A stretch of DNA of 54,220 bases. Source: Branchiostoma floridae (taxonomy: Eukaryota; Chordata; Leptocardii; Amphioxiformes; Branchiostomatidae). The position numbers and the translations under genes were made by a program. Positions within the stretch are counted from its first letter, which is position 1. Each line of letters begins with the position of its first letter. Under the pieces are notes generated by a model, which did no database searches, had not been told where the DNA came from, and was given only the letters and a program-made list of their open reading frames with translations. Location: contig NW_023365817.1 of the NCBI RefSeq assembly GCF_000003815.2, positions 53,428 through 107,647 on the forward strand, in the 5' to 3' direction. Below, piece after piece: positions 20,150 through 34,300 of this stretch.

Positions 20150-21045
20150 GAATGTTTACGTCCTCACTTGACCGTAAGTTATTATTGTTCACACCCAAGC
20201 ATACCTTGCTATTGATGTGAAGATCGGGCTAGTACAAGACTGGGCAGATGGTACCCCGCACTTAGGTCGCCAAAGCTGGACGCAATAAAACATTGATTCC
20301 ATATGCATGTTTAATTGTTACGTGTAAGATTATGTAGTAATTGCGACTTTACTTCTTCTACTACTTCGTAGCCTTTGACTAGTAAATCAATCTTGTTTGA
20401 ATGTAATCAGCATGCATGGCACATACAGTACACCTTTCTCACGCGGTGGCCATGACAGATCTTAAACGAGTTCAACGAGGCAAACAAAAGACTGTCTATC
20501 ATAATTAGCAGTTCAACCAATGATAGCATGGAAATTAGAAAATCGACCAATAAGAGAATAGCTGCACGTCCGTCAACTATTTGTATTATTCTATTTGTAT
20601 TTTGCATATCTTAAGGAACTATGGGATCAGTCTTTGCTACTCTAAATTTCTATATTTGTCAGTACATGACAGAATAATCTGTCATCGTTTATGCCCATAT
20701 AATGTGTGCAAAATACAAACCTGGCGTTTATCCCATGTTCTAAGGTCATCAATACCGACCTCATATGGCACCTTTACATACAAATGATAATTATTTGTGT
20801 TTGAGGAACTAACTTTGTTACCATGACGAATTAGGAAATAATTGAGTTTCTGCAGTAACGCAGGTGTACCACAGGTGTGGGATCACGCACTCGCGCCCTT
20901 CCTAACACTTGTGTTCAAAACGTTGGTGTTTCTTTGTGTGTGTGAAGAGTATGAACGCATCGAGAGGGAGGGCTGTGTAGGGGTGACCGCTGTACGTATT
21001 AGTAACGTAAAACTAACCTATCAGTAATCTTTCAACCACGCTGTC
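20150..21045. other. Intergenic, no gene recognised
   Basis: AT-rich sequence with chance open frames; nothing assignable on either strand. Confidence 0.4.
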
Positions 21046-21089
21046 TTCTTGATACTGACTTGTCCTGTATGCACTGTATTGTCAGGAAG

Positions 21090-21560
21090 GAGTTGTAGAC
21101 GTCTTTTCTTGTCCTATCTCTGGTATGGCTACGAAGCATGGACTGTAACACCAAAACTGGGAGAGCAGTTAGATGGGTGCTACACAAAGATGTTAAGACG
21201 TGTGCACAACAAAAGCTGGGAGCAACACTGTACCAACAAAGTGTTGTACTCAGGACTTCCCAATCTGTTAGATTAAGTTCGGACAAGACGGCTGAGGTTT
21301 GCTGGACATTGGGCACAGCTACAGAAACAACAAAGAAGCAGTGGCAAACCTAGTTCTGTGGATGCCTGTCAAGCCTAGTTCTATGGATGCCAGAACATGG
21401 GAAAAAGAGACAATAGAACACTCCTTACCTACATAGATGTGCTGAGAAACTACACTAGAGGCAGACAGCATGGGAAAAGCGATGCCAGACAGGTTCTTCT
21501 CGGCAGCCACAGTGATTCAGTGGTAGGGGAGGAGCAAGACTCGACATAAGTCAAGTAAGT
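21090..21560 (+). pseudogene. Non-LTR reverse transcriptase C-terminus, degraded
   Basis: In broken frames the plus strand reads YGYEAWTVTPKLGEQLDGCY, then RVHNKSWEQHCTNK, LYSGLP, RFAGH and YIDVLR, which is the classic C-terminal region of many non-LTR retrotransposon polyproteins (Y-G-x-E-x-W-T ... L-D-G-C-Y-T-x-M-L-R). No catalytic domain is left. Confidence 0.75.
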
Positions 21561-21974
21561 CAGTCACCTGTTGTGCCTGTGGAATCTTCTGTGCACGAGT
21601 AGGTCTGTCTGTATCTTAGAATTATAGCCAGTTCTAACCACCATTCGGTGCGACACCATCTGGTCAATTTACCTGAATGACCTGTCCCACCTAACCTTTG
21701 CACATCTAGCTGTAAACATTGTTTAAAGCTATCTAAACCCTGCAGGGAAGATGCCAATCTTACGACATGGTTGTCTTGTTAGATTGGTCTGGATGGTTAA
21801 ACATTCACCAGAATGTGTGCACACCATCACACACAAGATGGCTCAGTAGATGCTACAGATTGATGCATTCCAAATTAACCAAGTTTCTTCTCCTTGTACC
21901 GTTGTTGAGCAGGAGAAATCCCAAATGCGGCTAAGCTTGTATCCCCCCTCGTCCCGGTTCATTCCCCTATCTCC

Positions 21975-22020
21975 TATATTCTACCAACCTGATGAAATTA
22001 TTTTCGGAAGATACCTCGTC
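21975..22020. repeat. Solo end of the inverted-repeat element family
   Basis: Carries CTATATTCTACCAACCTGAT and GAAATTATTTTCGGAAG, nearly the same as the right flank of the element ending at 17636. Confidence 0.6.
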
Positions 22021-22899
22021 TAACTCTGTGGACACTGGTCATGACAGGAAGTTTGCCAAAAATCTATTCATTTAAAGTCTTCATGTATGTTGTTTTATAC
22101 TCTGGATTAGTAGTTCAAATAAATGACAACTGATTGCACAATAAAAGATGTTCACGCCAGACAATTGCATTATTAATCCGCTGTAAAAATTGACTGGTTC
22201 TGGATCAAGTGTGCATCGAGGACATGATATAGGATAAATTTTATTTATCATGAAATATATTTGTAGCTCTGAATGCTCTGAAGTCAAATGGGTACAAAAA
22301 CATAAGTTGCGCTTCCTAGGACGGTTAGATAATCCTCTCGCTTCCACACAGGAATCGCTCATTTTTATGTCAACGATATTTTGATTAAAATGTCTTATCA
22401 TAAAGAAGATGTCTGGACCTGTTAGGCTATTTTCTTGACTATTGTCGCACTCCTACTAGTCTGTATAACCCAATAGAGCCTAATCTGCAGTACCACTCCG
22501 GACCGGTACGAGAAAAGTAGCAAAATGACCGTCAAATTGGATTTTTTTCCGTGGGGAATGCGGACAAGGAAAAAGCGTCACAAAAAAAAAACTTTTATTT
22601 CGAAAATAAAGCATTCAAAATTAAGAGTGACAATCTTTAAGAAACACATAAGCAAAAGTATCAATTGATCATCGTCTCTATCCAGATATGTACGTATAAC
22701 AGCAGTCCCCCCGATCCAGGCCCTTGCGATTTAGCTCCGCCTATTGTAATCTCCTTACAATTAAGACCCTGGCTTCGAAGAGAGAGTAGTCGGTCCACCC
22801 AATAAATAATGAACTAGAGTTCCACGAACACATACCTTTGCCAAATAAACCGGGTTTGTTATGTAGAATGATGTCTGTAGACATAAATGTGTTACTCAT

Positions 22900-23716
22900 T
22901 AGATTTAAGTTTATGTGCCTGGAGTTGATTCATAACATTTTGCCATTGCGTATACAATTTAGATCCCTATTCACATAATACTATTAAATTGTATCAAGCA
23001 TCACTGAAGCTATCAGCATACCAAAAAACATGATGATCCTTTCATCCCTTCTTGACTTATTCTCTTTCAAAGTAGGAAACTAAACAGGCTCCTGCAGTTC
23101 AAGAAAAGACGTTAGCGAACCCAAACATACACCTCTTACTCTCTGCCATCTTTCTCAGATACATATGTGACAAGTTTGAAGGTCCTGTCACGGAATGCAG
23201 TGGATTTATCAACTTTCCTCATTAATTATGCAAATTAGCCCTTAATTTGCGTAATTAGTATCTCATTATGTAAGTTTTTACTTAGTCTATCTACATACCA
23301 AAAAGCATGACGATCCGTCAACACGTTCATATTTTGCTATTAATTATGTAAATGAGATCATCATCTGCATAATTAATATGTATTGATATTTCTCTCTTTC
23401 TCAGATACAAATGTGACAAGTTTGAAAGTCCTATAATGGAATGCAATGGATTTATAAACTTTCCTCATTAATTATGCAAATTAGTTGCTGATTTGCATAA
23501 TTAGTATACCATTATGTACATTGTTACTTGGGCTATCTACATACCAAAAATCATGACGATCCATCTACACGTTCACGAGTTATTCTCGTCCAAAGTTTGA
23601 AAGGAAATAGGCGGCTGCAGTTCCAAACAAGCCGCTAGGGGGTCCAAACTTCCAGCACTTACTCTCTGCCCCAGGGGCTATCTACCACTCAAAACACACA
23701 CACACACACACACACA
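22900..23716. repeat. Interspersed repeat family (copy 2), internally repeated, plus (CA)n
   Basis: Blocks such as CTCATTAATTATGCAAATTA and 'acataccaaaaa-catgacgatcc' occur two to three times within the stretch, followed by AAGCCGCTAGGGGG (23630) and a short (CA)n run at 23694-23716. Confidence 0.65.
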
Positions 23717-23774
23717 GACTCACAAGCCCAAAACATAACCTTACCATTCTGGCAAAGGTAATAATAAACTTAAC

Positions 23775-24385
23775 TGTTCTAAATGTTACCAACTTTTCTA
23801 GATCATAGATATCTCGATGTTACACAAGTCGAAGTTAGAAGTTATTCTGTCACAGATTGCTGTAAATGTTTAAAAAACTTTTTAGCGTCAGCAACTGTTC
23901 TAAATGTTGCATTGAATGTCACAAAACTTCCTAATGGTACAAACTGTTCTAAACGTTGGAAATTCTACAAGCTTTTCTACATGCTAATAAAAGTTGTAAA
24001 TGCTTGAATTATTCTAAATGTTACAACTTGAAAGTTACAAACTGTTTTAAATCAACAAATTGTTCTAAATGTTACAATTTGCTCTGAATAATACAAACCG
24101 TTACTAAATGTTACGAATTGAAATGTATGCCATACTTTCTAAATGTTACAAGTTCTTCTGAATATTACAAACCATTATAACGTAAGTAACCAGTATACAA
24201 GTAACAGACCATTCTACGTGTTACAAGCCATTCTAAATGTTCCAATCCATTCTAAATGTTACAAGTCATTCTAAATGTTACAAGACTTTCTAAATGTTCC
24301 AATCCATTCTAAATATTACAAGCCATTCTAAATGTTAAGGGGCATTCTAAATGTTATAGTCCATTATAAATGCTCAAGTCATTCT
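23775..24385. repeat. Degenerate minisatellite (about 18-21 bp) at the 3' end of the channel gene
   Basis: About 25 drifting units of the form CATTCTAAATGTTACAAG. It abuts the stop codon at 24384 and therefore probably occupies the 3' UTR of the chimeric receptor gene. Confidence 0.85.
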
Positions 24386-25361
24386 ATTTGTTACTTTCCA
24401 CAGCTGAAAACCTCACACTGGGATAAGCAATGAGCAATCCAGACACATACAAGATGAGACACAGACGGTCCAGGACCCTAGCAAGCTGTCGGTAGTCCGT
24501 CATGGCTGCCTCATCTTCCGTCGCCTCGGAGGTTTTTGGTTGGCCCGAGGTCCCAAGGGTCTCCACGGCATCACTAAGATTATTGACGGACTCCTTAAGA
24601 GACAGCAGGACTTCAAGAAGTTCCCTTGGCTCCTCAGCTTCACATGGTTTACTAATGGGCAATAGGATAATATCATTAGGAACTTAGCTTTATGTCAAAT
24701 TTACCTTTGCGGTTACCAGACGACGGAATATCAGTTCTATGTTGGAAATATTCCTCGCTTACTGTGGCCGACAGGTACAATGAACAACACACCAGTTTAC
24801 GTACCTGCTCAATACATAATCATTGTGACTTCTTTAACGAATGTAGAAAGAATTAATACTTGGAAAAGAAATATGCTTTGTCTTCCACTGTTTTAGATGG
24901 GCAGGGTAAATGGAGGTTCAATTGTGTTGAATGTCGGAACGGTAGGTTCATTGAAACAACATTTTCTGTGGTGAGTCGATGGCAACAAAACCTGCCTGTT
25001 ATTTCCTGTCATGCCTTCCGCCATCTCAAAGTCGTCCACTTTCAGCTCGGTGTGGCCATGTTTAGTCTGGGTTAGGTCCCCCAGGAACACAAGGCGAGCG
25101 ATGTACCGGAGAAACACCTTCTTCACAATGGGAGGGAGGTCTTTGTCCTATATAGAACAAAATTCAACGAAATACATTTTTGTATGTAAACACACGACTG
25201 TATGCATCGTATGGTGACAGAGATATGATGATGAGCTGCGCTAGACAAAACATCATTTTCTTGAGGAAGTCAATGTGTGTTTGTGTTTACAAAGGCATGT
25301 GCGTCTGTTATGTGTATGTGTGTTTGTGCGTGTGTGTTCTTGTGTGTATATGGGGGGAACG

Positions 25362-25392
<31 letters not shown>

Positions 25393-28300
25393 TATTCATA
25401 ATCTGATATCATGATTAGATGTCATTATGCCTAATTGTATTTTATGTGTACTATCTGGCACGTTTATATACAATTATGTTATTGCATTTATACAGGCAGA
25501 CTTATAAATAGCCAATGTTTATATGGATCAAGTTGTATCAATTAAACTTAGCCGTTATAAATTTAGGAGACAAGCTACGTTTTAAGGAATCACTTTTATT
25601 ACTTACTCTTATAGCTTATCATATCATTACTTTCATAAATAGATCTTGATAAAAAGATTGATCGTTGGTGGATAAAAGTGTCCCACGACCCGAATAGAGA
25701 TTCACATGGAGACGAAAGACCTTGTCGGTTCCTATAAGAACCTTAATCATCATCATCATCATCGGTCAACGTGTTTACACACGACGGGGTTATACCGCCC
25801 TTAACCGTCCACAGGAACCTTTTTATTAGAATGTTATAAACTACATCTTTCGCGTCGCTAGTTCGGCGGTATATTCAGTGACTTTAGGAGCCGACATATC
25901 ATAATATACACTAAGAAAAGGCGGTCGTTACTGAACATTATCACCATACAGTCCGCTCAAACTCAGACATGCGTGATAGACGTAAACCATGGCTGTTGCG
26001 ATTGGTTGGCCAATGTTATTACGACTTCATAAATGTGGGCTCCTGATTGGTCAATCTATTGATAATGTAATTAAGAGACTCACGCTTGAGCTGATCCTGA
26101 TGACTATAACGGTGATGATCAAGAAGAATGCCATCATGCACATGTACACAATAACCAGGAGCGCTGAGATGGAAATAAATATTAATTCAGAATCATTTGA
26201 TCTTTAGTGCTCCAAAATGTTGACGTGGGCCATGGTGAACTTTCGCATTTCAATTTTCATAAGGCCATGTTGATTTGATCATATGGATGACATCCGTGCG
26301 GGCATCAATTTTCTGTGGTTTTAAAAAATATTTCTAACAACACTGTAAATCGTACAAAGCAGCTGAAGCAAGAGCAAATACATGCCGTAGATTGCAAATA
26401 GATATCGGAAAAATGAATACCAATGTCATTTAATGCCAACGTCAATGCCAATGTCATGAAAGGGTATTGGCATTTCTAACATTATGACAGAAACAAACGT
26501 AACTAATTGAATAAACAGACTCTTTTTATATAACTATGTTTTATTCACAACCAACGTTTCGTTGACAGTCTGTCACCTTCTTCAGGGCAATTCTGACTGG
26601 TTCACATTGTACTGCAGCACAGGTGTCGCTGCTCACTGTTCAGATGCTCTCACAAACGTTTTACAATTTACAGACTGCTTGATTTGATTTGATTATTGTA
26701 TTTACAATGGGGTCACAAACGTAAAGAGGTATCATACAGTGTAGAGCATATTCTTCCCTGACGTTTGTGACCGCATTATAAAATATAAATATAATCAAAT
26801 AAAATCAAAAAGACTGAACATTGTAAATGCTTTACGTTTGGGACCGCATCTTATCTGTGAGCAGCGACACCTGTGCTGAAGTACAGTATGAACCAGTCAG
26901 AATTGCCCTGAAGAGGGTGACAGACGGTCACCGAAACGTTGGTTATGAATGAAACATGGTTGTATAAGGATAGTTTCTATATTCAATTACGTACCAACCT
27001 GGTGAAGCTATTCACCGACGAATGTAGCTACTCTTAAATAATGCAACTCGCTTACCTGCAACAGGCATGGAGCCCTTGGCCGGCAGGACATCCGTGATGA
27101 AAACCAGAGAAACCACCATGGACAACAGGATCGTCATCCCGAAGGAAACACGGTCTCCCTATCAAACAAAATCAACGTTATCATTCATTGTACTCACAGG
27201 TAGAATAGGTGATTCTGCCAAGGTGGAGATCTCGATCGGAATCTTTACTGGTACAATCACCTTTTTTATTTTGAAAGTGTTAAAAAGTTTACATGTACAC
27301 CCTCAAAGCATGTTTTTATTGCATATTGGTGGTAATTAGGTATTAAAGTCACTATTTGGTAGAACATCTTATTCTTCCCTGGCAAGAAATTGTCATTCTA
27401 TCAGTGAGATTGTGATTCTTCTGGTACATGTACTAGCAAGGACTATGCAAGCCCCTGCACCAGATTCTACAGTTGTAACTATAGCAATTGTGATCAGTGT
27501 CCATACCAGGTGAGACAATTCTATATATGTATACATGTATATAGATATACATGGGAAGCCCTGCGATTGCTGGGTTATTCTGATGCACGGCCGGCCCCTG
27601 AATTTTAATTAAAATATTATTACCTCCATGAAATGTCATGGAGGTTACATTTTCACTAGCGTTTGTCTGTCTGTCTTTCTGCCTGTCTGTGTACAAGATA
27701 ACTCAAGAACGGCTGGATGGATTGGTTTCATACTTAGTGTGTTGGTGAGGTGTGATAAAAGCTAGAAATGATTAGATTTTGGGCCCCCTAGCGTCTTCCC
27801 CTGGTACTGCAGCACAACTTCCGGTTTTACTATCTCGTGCTCTGAACAAGCTATGGTCTCGAATTTTGTGCTCAGGAATAAGTGACATAAGTTTGGGCCC
27901 CCTAGCGACTTATTTTGGGATAGCAGGGGTATTTTTGTCAAAAACTTCTGAAGTGAATAACTTAAGAAGGGAACAACGAATTTTCATGATTTTTGGTATG
28001 TAGGTACCTCAAACAATGTTGTACAAAATAAAATACTAATTATACAAAATAGGAGTACATTTGCATAATTAATGAGGATAATCTTTAATAGCAGTTTTTT
28101 CAATGTATATCTTGTCCCGGACATGATATGGTCTTGACATTTTTGTTGTAGATAGCTTTCAGCGTCATGACAAAGTGGGGCAAGTTTTAGCCCTCTATCG
28201 AAACTGCAGGGGCATTTTTGTCAAGACATTCCAAAGAGGACAACTGCAGAAAGGAATGACGGATCGACATCATTTTAGGCATGCGGGTAGCTTAGGCAAA

Positions 28301-31300
28301 GATGTTCATTATGATATACATGTTATGCAAATGAGGACTTAATTTGCATAATTAATGTGGAAATTGTATCATTCCATTGTTTTCAATAACTGGACTTCAA
28401 TAAATGTAACACATGTAAATTATGATAGATGGAACATAAGCAGATACCAAATATGCTAATGAGGAACTGATTTGCATAATATATGCGAACATTGCAAAAC
28501 TGCTTAATGATTAATGATGGGAATTTTATACTTTTGACATGTGCATGTTAGTCAATGATGAACATCACCTTGCATAAATCATGAAAATGTGCAAGTCATT
28601 TGCATAAAATTTACAAAGGCTCTAAGTATTTCATGGAGGCTAAAATCAATCCGGGACCCGGCAACAAATAGACGCCCTGATTTAATAATGAAAGGGTACC
28701 CCTGCGGTATCCAACAGTCCACCGGGGCAATTTTTTGTATATTCAAAGCCCGGACTGTGCTGCACTCCCTCAGTACTGACACCGGCGTAAATGGAGCCGT
28801 GGCATTGCCTGGTTTAATTGAACTAACCTTCTCAATCGGCAGCACAAAGATGATGCACATGAGCACAGAGAGGATGATGGCGGGCAACAGCGTGGTACAG
28901 AGGTGGAACGTCGGGATGCGGTCAAACTTTATGTTGATGCAGCCCTTGTTCTCTGTCACATTAACATCAATCTATCAGAAGGAAGGGGGCATAAGAAATA
29001 AAATTCTGAACCAAAGTGGAACCGTAACTACCGTCCGTGCAACTAAAGTATTATCAGCCAATTAAAACAAGGATTGTGAAACTAAAGTTGCACTACATTG
29101 TGACTTGCCAGGAATCAATTTCTACATGTACTTAATTCGTGGGGTAGATTTGACTCCTCCGATTGTGAAGACCAGCTTTACTTAGTTTGGTGACACACAA
29201 GTCATTGTATTATGACTACTTTTAGTTATCAATGGCTAATGCAACGGTTACAATTTGAAAAAGAGGCCCCCGCTGGACAGTTTATTTATTTGTTTACGGG
29301 CTTTTTCGGTCCCTATGTGAACCCGTGGGATATTCCGTGAATACTGAGCTATTTTGGGGCACAACGGGGCCCCGGATATTTCTTTACTCGCATCGACATA
29401 TAGACCCATCGACATATAGACGCCGTAATCTGATGGTGACCGTCAGTCCACCTGGACAAATTCGTGGCTTCAGAGCCCGTTCGGGGCTATACTCCCAACG
29501 GGCGCCTGTGCAGTTGTGACCGCAGCATCACACATACCTTCCATCGCGCCTTCCACTGATTTGCCTGGCGCGAATCCTCCTCCCCACATGTCTTGAAGCG
29601 TTTGCCGTGCCTGTTGTGATCGGCTTGGTGCTCAGTAACAGAGTTGTTCTCACGGCAGTTAAACACTTCATCAGTTTTTGCCCCCAGACACACAGGGCAT
29701 TCCATGTAATCAAAGGGAAACATAGCTGGCTCTGCACATAAAGGAGGTGAGATATTGTGGGTGAGAAATTGACAGCTTCTTTATTGTGTTTCTAATTCAA
29801 TGTCTTTCTTCTTTCCATACTTCACTTAAACATACAGAAATACGTATTATGATTCAGGCACTAAATCTTGTTTTTTTATGCCACTCAAATATGTTTTCTT
29901 ATTGGCAACTTACCGAGATCGCAAGTTGTCGTCAATAAGATGTCAATGATGTCCCATGTCACTAGCCCATCACTGGTGATTGTCACGGGAGCATCAGGGA
30001 AGTCGGCAAACCTGGCGTCGCCACTGCAGTAACGGCATAGACAAGCGGTTAAGTCACTGAATCTGCGGCACGTTGGCGACCTCGATGCGATTTGACAGTG
30101 CTCATATTTTTCATATTTCATCGATAAAGAACTAATCTTTTCACGCTTTTGTGTGTTTTGTTGTCTTTTTAGTCATACCTTTGCATGATATTTCCATCGC
30201 AAAGTCAAAGGTAGCACAAATCCAGTATATGACGCAGCGACGCTACCAACGTGCTGTTGTCTAGTGAGATACCGCAGAAACCACTATGGCATCTATGTGA
30301 GAAAAAATCACTTAAGCTTTACTTTCGTTGAAGATAGATGTTTGGGATCCACACGTCCGCCGTTTTCACTACAAGCTTAGAGTTGTTGTCGTACTTGTCA
30401 CGATTCCAGGACAGACGGTTGTCATTCCATTGCTGGAATATAAGAAAAAAACCTCTTAACGCTAGTTCACCTGTTATTTTGTTATGTATCTTTAGGGTAA
30501 CCTATATCCGTTGTATCTAAAACAGGATATCAAGTTAGTGGACGGTGGTTAAAAATTGCAAAACTTTTGAAATATTGCAGTTTGAACCACCATCCGTCGA
30601 CTTGATACCCCTATTTACCTTAATTACCGCGGGTAAAGGTGAACTAGTGCCAACTGCAGCAGTCCCAATAGATACTATATGTCACACATTTGTAAACGTT
30701 TCCATGCTGCGGCAGAACTGGTACTATCCCAGAATTCCCGAATTACGCATTCAACGATACACACTCCAAGGTGGCTAACTGTGACCCACAAGTGTACGGA
30801 CTTGTCATGTTGCATTTGAAAATGCAGCAACTGTTACAATATAATCAGTAATTTTTGGCGACGCCTGATGGGCGAGCCTAATAGTATAGTGAGCGACCGT
30901 TTGCAAAGAATTCCAAAAACTCCACAAAAATGTCAGGAATGCCAAAGTCCGCGCGTGCGTAGTTGCATCATGCCGGACTGAACCATTACCTCCACGGGTA
31001 AGCTTTCCAGTCGCAGGGCACATACCGGTATAGCAGTGTTTTCCGTATTCGCGCATGGCGATTTTTGACTGATCGCCGTGCAAAATTGAGAAAAGCCTAG
31101 GACTTAAGACGTACCAGAATTGTATATGATAAATAAATAAATAAATACATAATAAATATTAGATAATAAACAATAAATAATAAATAAATAATAGATAAAT
31201 AAATAATAGATAAATGATAAATAATAAACAAATAAATGATAGCTAAATAATAGATAAATAATAAATAAATAATAAATAAATAATAAATGAATAATGAATA

Positions 31301-34300
31301 TATAATGAATAAATAATAAATAAATTAGTAATAAATTCTGGGTTCGTTCGTGGCCTGTGTCCAGGAGTTTGGAACGTTTGGTGGCCTTCTTCACCCTTGA
31401 TATCTTTGTTTCAAAAATGCAAACCGATGTGTGAAACAAGCATTGTTTGAGCTTAAATGATGTATAACATGTGGGGTTGTGAGATAGCGATGTGATAGTT
31501 ACCTTCGCCAAGAACGTTATATTTTGGGTAGCGTTTGTATGTGCATGTGTGTGTTTGTAAAAGACCACCATAACTCGAGAACGCCTGGGTGAATTGTATC
31601 GATATTTGGTATGTGGGTAGGTCTTGTTGAGACCTGGAAACGATTAGATTTTGGGTCCCCTAGCAGCTTGTTACGGTACTGCAGCAGAACTTCCTGGTTT
31701 GATATCACGAGTTCTGGACATGGCGGCTATGAATTTTAAGTGGTAGACAGCTCTTGAAGCCGTGAGTAATATAAGTGGTATATAGGTTTGGGCTCCCTAG
31801 TGGCTTGCTTTGGAACTGCAGGACAGGTTTAGTATCAGGCTTTGAAAGGGAATAACTCAAGAAGGGGTTGACTGATTGTTATGATTTTTGGTATGTGGAT
31901 AGGTTACGTGATGCTTCATATAATTACATATCAATTATGCAGATTGAAAGCTGATTTGCATAATTAATTGGGAAATTGTCTAAACATGCTAAATTCAATT
32001 ATACGACCATCACACCATGTGACCTTTGTAACTGAGTAAGAGAATATTGATAGATATGCATTATGCAAAATAAACACCTAATTTGCATAATCAATGAAAA
32101 GCCATTAATAACAACGTCAACAATCGTTAACACTTATAAACAATACAACCGTCGCCATGGCAATAATTTTAATTGCCACATTTTTTTCTTGAATTGCCAA
32201 CAGACTCAAGTAGTCCATGGGCATGTCTGATTTTTCTAACTTCTGCATGACTTTTTGAATTTTGGGATAAACACTGCTTGACCATTGATGCAAATATGCA
32301 CATAAAATGATGCCCAAACTTCACGAAACTGTAGTGTTTTCCAGAAAATACTATTTGTTGATGATGGTATGCTACTTGTGCATCAGAAAAATATCTAAAT
32401 GCACCAAAAGAAAATTATATATGTCAACGATTATTATAAAAATGATATCAAACCTTGCTTCGAAAACCACTATGGCTGAAAACTGTGGAAAGTAATGTGC
32501 TATTGGTGAAAATTACTTTTGGGCCCGAGCGTTGCTTCCGTATATTCCTCCGCGTAGAAAGTAAAGCGGCATCCTAATCTCGATAGACCTCTGATCATGA
32601 GGTGTTATGGAAGTGAAGTTACAGTGCATTGCGCCATGGACAATCAGAGAAACTGCAGTACTAGAAATGTTTTCATAAGTGGCTCGATTTATATTATACT
32701 CTTTCTGACAACATCAGTTGATTTGTTCAATGGGGTTTGTCCTTCGTGACAATTTTAAATTTTGCACATTTTATTTGTTACATAGAAATAACGTTTTCTC
32801 ACCTAATCAACCAAATGTGTAGAAGTTGAAGAAACTTAAGTCAGTTGGTGTTGTAGCTAAAAGGATATCCTCTTACTCTATACACAGCTAGTTTACTTCA
32901 GGATAATTTTCCGGACAAGATGGTTACTAGACATGAGGGTGAGCATCCTCCAATTAAAATTCAAAATTAACTGGGGTATGCCCCTTTATTAGGAAACGAT
33001 GTCAGATTATAAACTAGAGTTCCTCGAACACACATATTCGCCAAATAAACATTTTTTATCGAAGGTCGTTGTTTCTCAATGATTAATGTATGTAATTATG
33101 GCTATAATGGGCCAGCTAAGCACCAAATACAGCTTAATACGAGATGTTAATATAGCAAAGCTGGATGTAAGGTCTTTAGTTAGGCTAGGTTAGGCTAGGT
33201 CTTTAGTTTTAGATAAGATATCACTCTACAAAATGTACATTGCAGTTTTTTCGTAAAAAAAGAAATAATGAACAAACTTTGAGTGACTGGCCTATGTATT
33301 AGATAATAGGTCATCTAAGGGTTATCTAAGGGTCATACGTAAGGATTGTTACGGCCCTACCTTGGTGAATGTTTGTGTCCATCTCATGAAAATAGTAAGT
33401 AAAGTTTTGCAATCGCGAGTTAAGTCAGAGGTATATTACACAGTCTACCTGGCTGGCTATCACGCCAGGCTACTCAGATCCCCCCATCCATAGCCCCGCA
33501 AAGACAAAATAGCTGATTGACAGGCATAGTAATTGCTCCAACCCTACCAGTGACCCCAGGTCGGCCTGTCTGCTGGCTGGCTGACCCTCTGGGAGGGTTT
33601 CATTGCAGGAACACCAGCACCAGTACTGTGTGTTAATGTTATAGGAAAATATATCCACAAATGCTTATACTGTAGAACCAATAGTGTAAAGGACATGCTA
33701 TACTCAATATGTTGACTTATTCATACCTATAGATATCCATACATGTATGTCTGTTAAGTAAATGTGTCTTTAGAATGACACATAGAAAAGCGCTGTAAAA
33801 ACTTTATAAAACACAGTAATAGCAAAAATACGTGTTCAGAAGACTGTGTCTTTAGAATGACAAAGTTATAGAAAAGCGCAGTAAAAACTTGATAAAACAG
33901 AGCAATAGCAAAAAAACGTTTTCACAAGACTGTGTCATTAAAAATGACACTATAGAAAAGCGCTGTAAAAACATTATAAAACAGAGTAACAGCGAAATAT
34001 CGTGTTTATTCGATCTCCCAGTGCAAGCCTTCTTCGGCCAGCTGACAAAGGATATCACAGAACTGAGAGGACCCGGCGGTTGCTAGGCACAGTAACTAAT
34101 TGCTGTCACTCTACCCTACGATACCAACCTATTTAGTTCTAAGTGATGCTCACTTGCATTAGGAGAACTGTTAACCGCATCAAACCAGGATTGCGTTGTC
34201 TGGATGAGTGCAGAGACTTTCTGAAACCATGCTGAGAGTAATGAATCAGGTGATTTGTGTCCTGTAGCAATAAGTCCCGGAGAAACACCTCGTACACCTT

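Noticed and set aside
25740-25765. CRISPR or other short regular array
   Set aside because: Only a short CAT trinucleotide run; the tandem repeats in the window have no unique spacers, and the genome is eukaryotic.
28589-29065. 158-codon plus-strand frame
   Set aside because: Antisense of the M1 exon of the channel gene.
31104-31571. 155-codon minus-strand frame rich in Tyr, Leu and Phe
   Set aside because: Translation of the AT-only simple repeat at 31118-31332.
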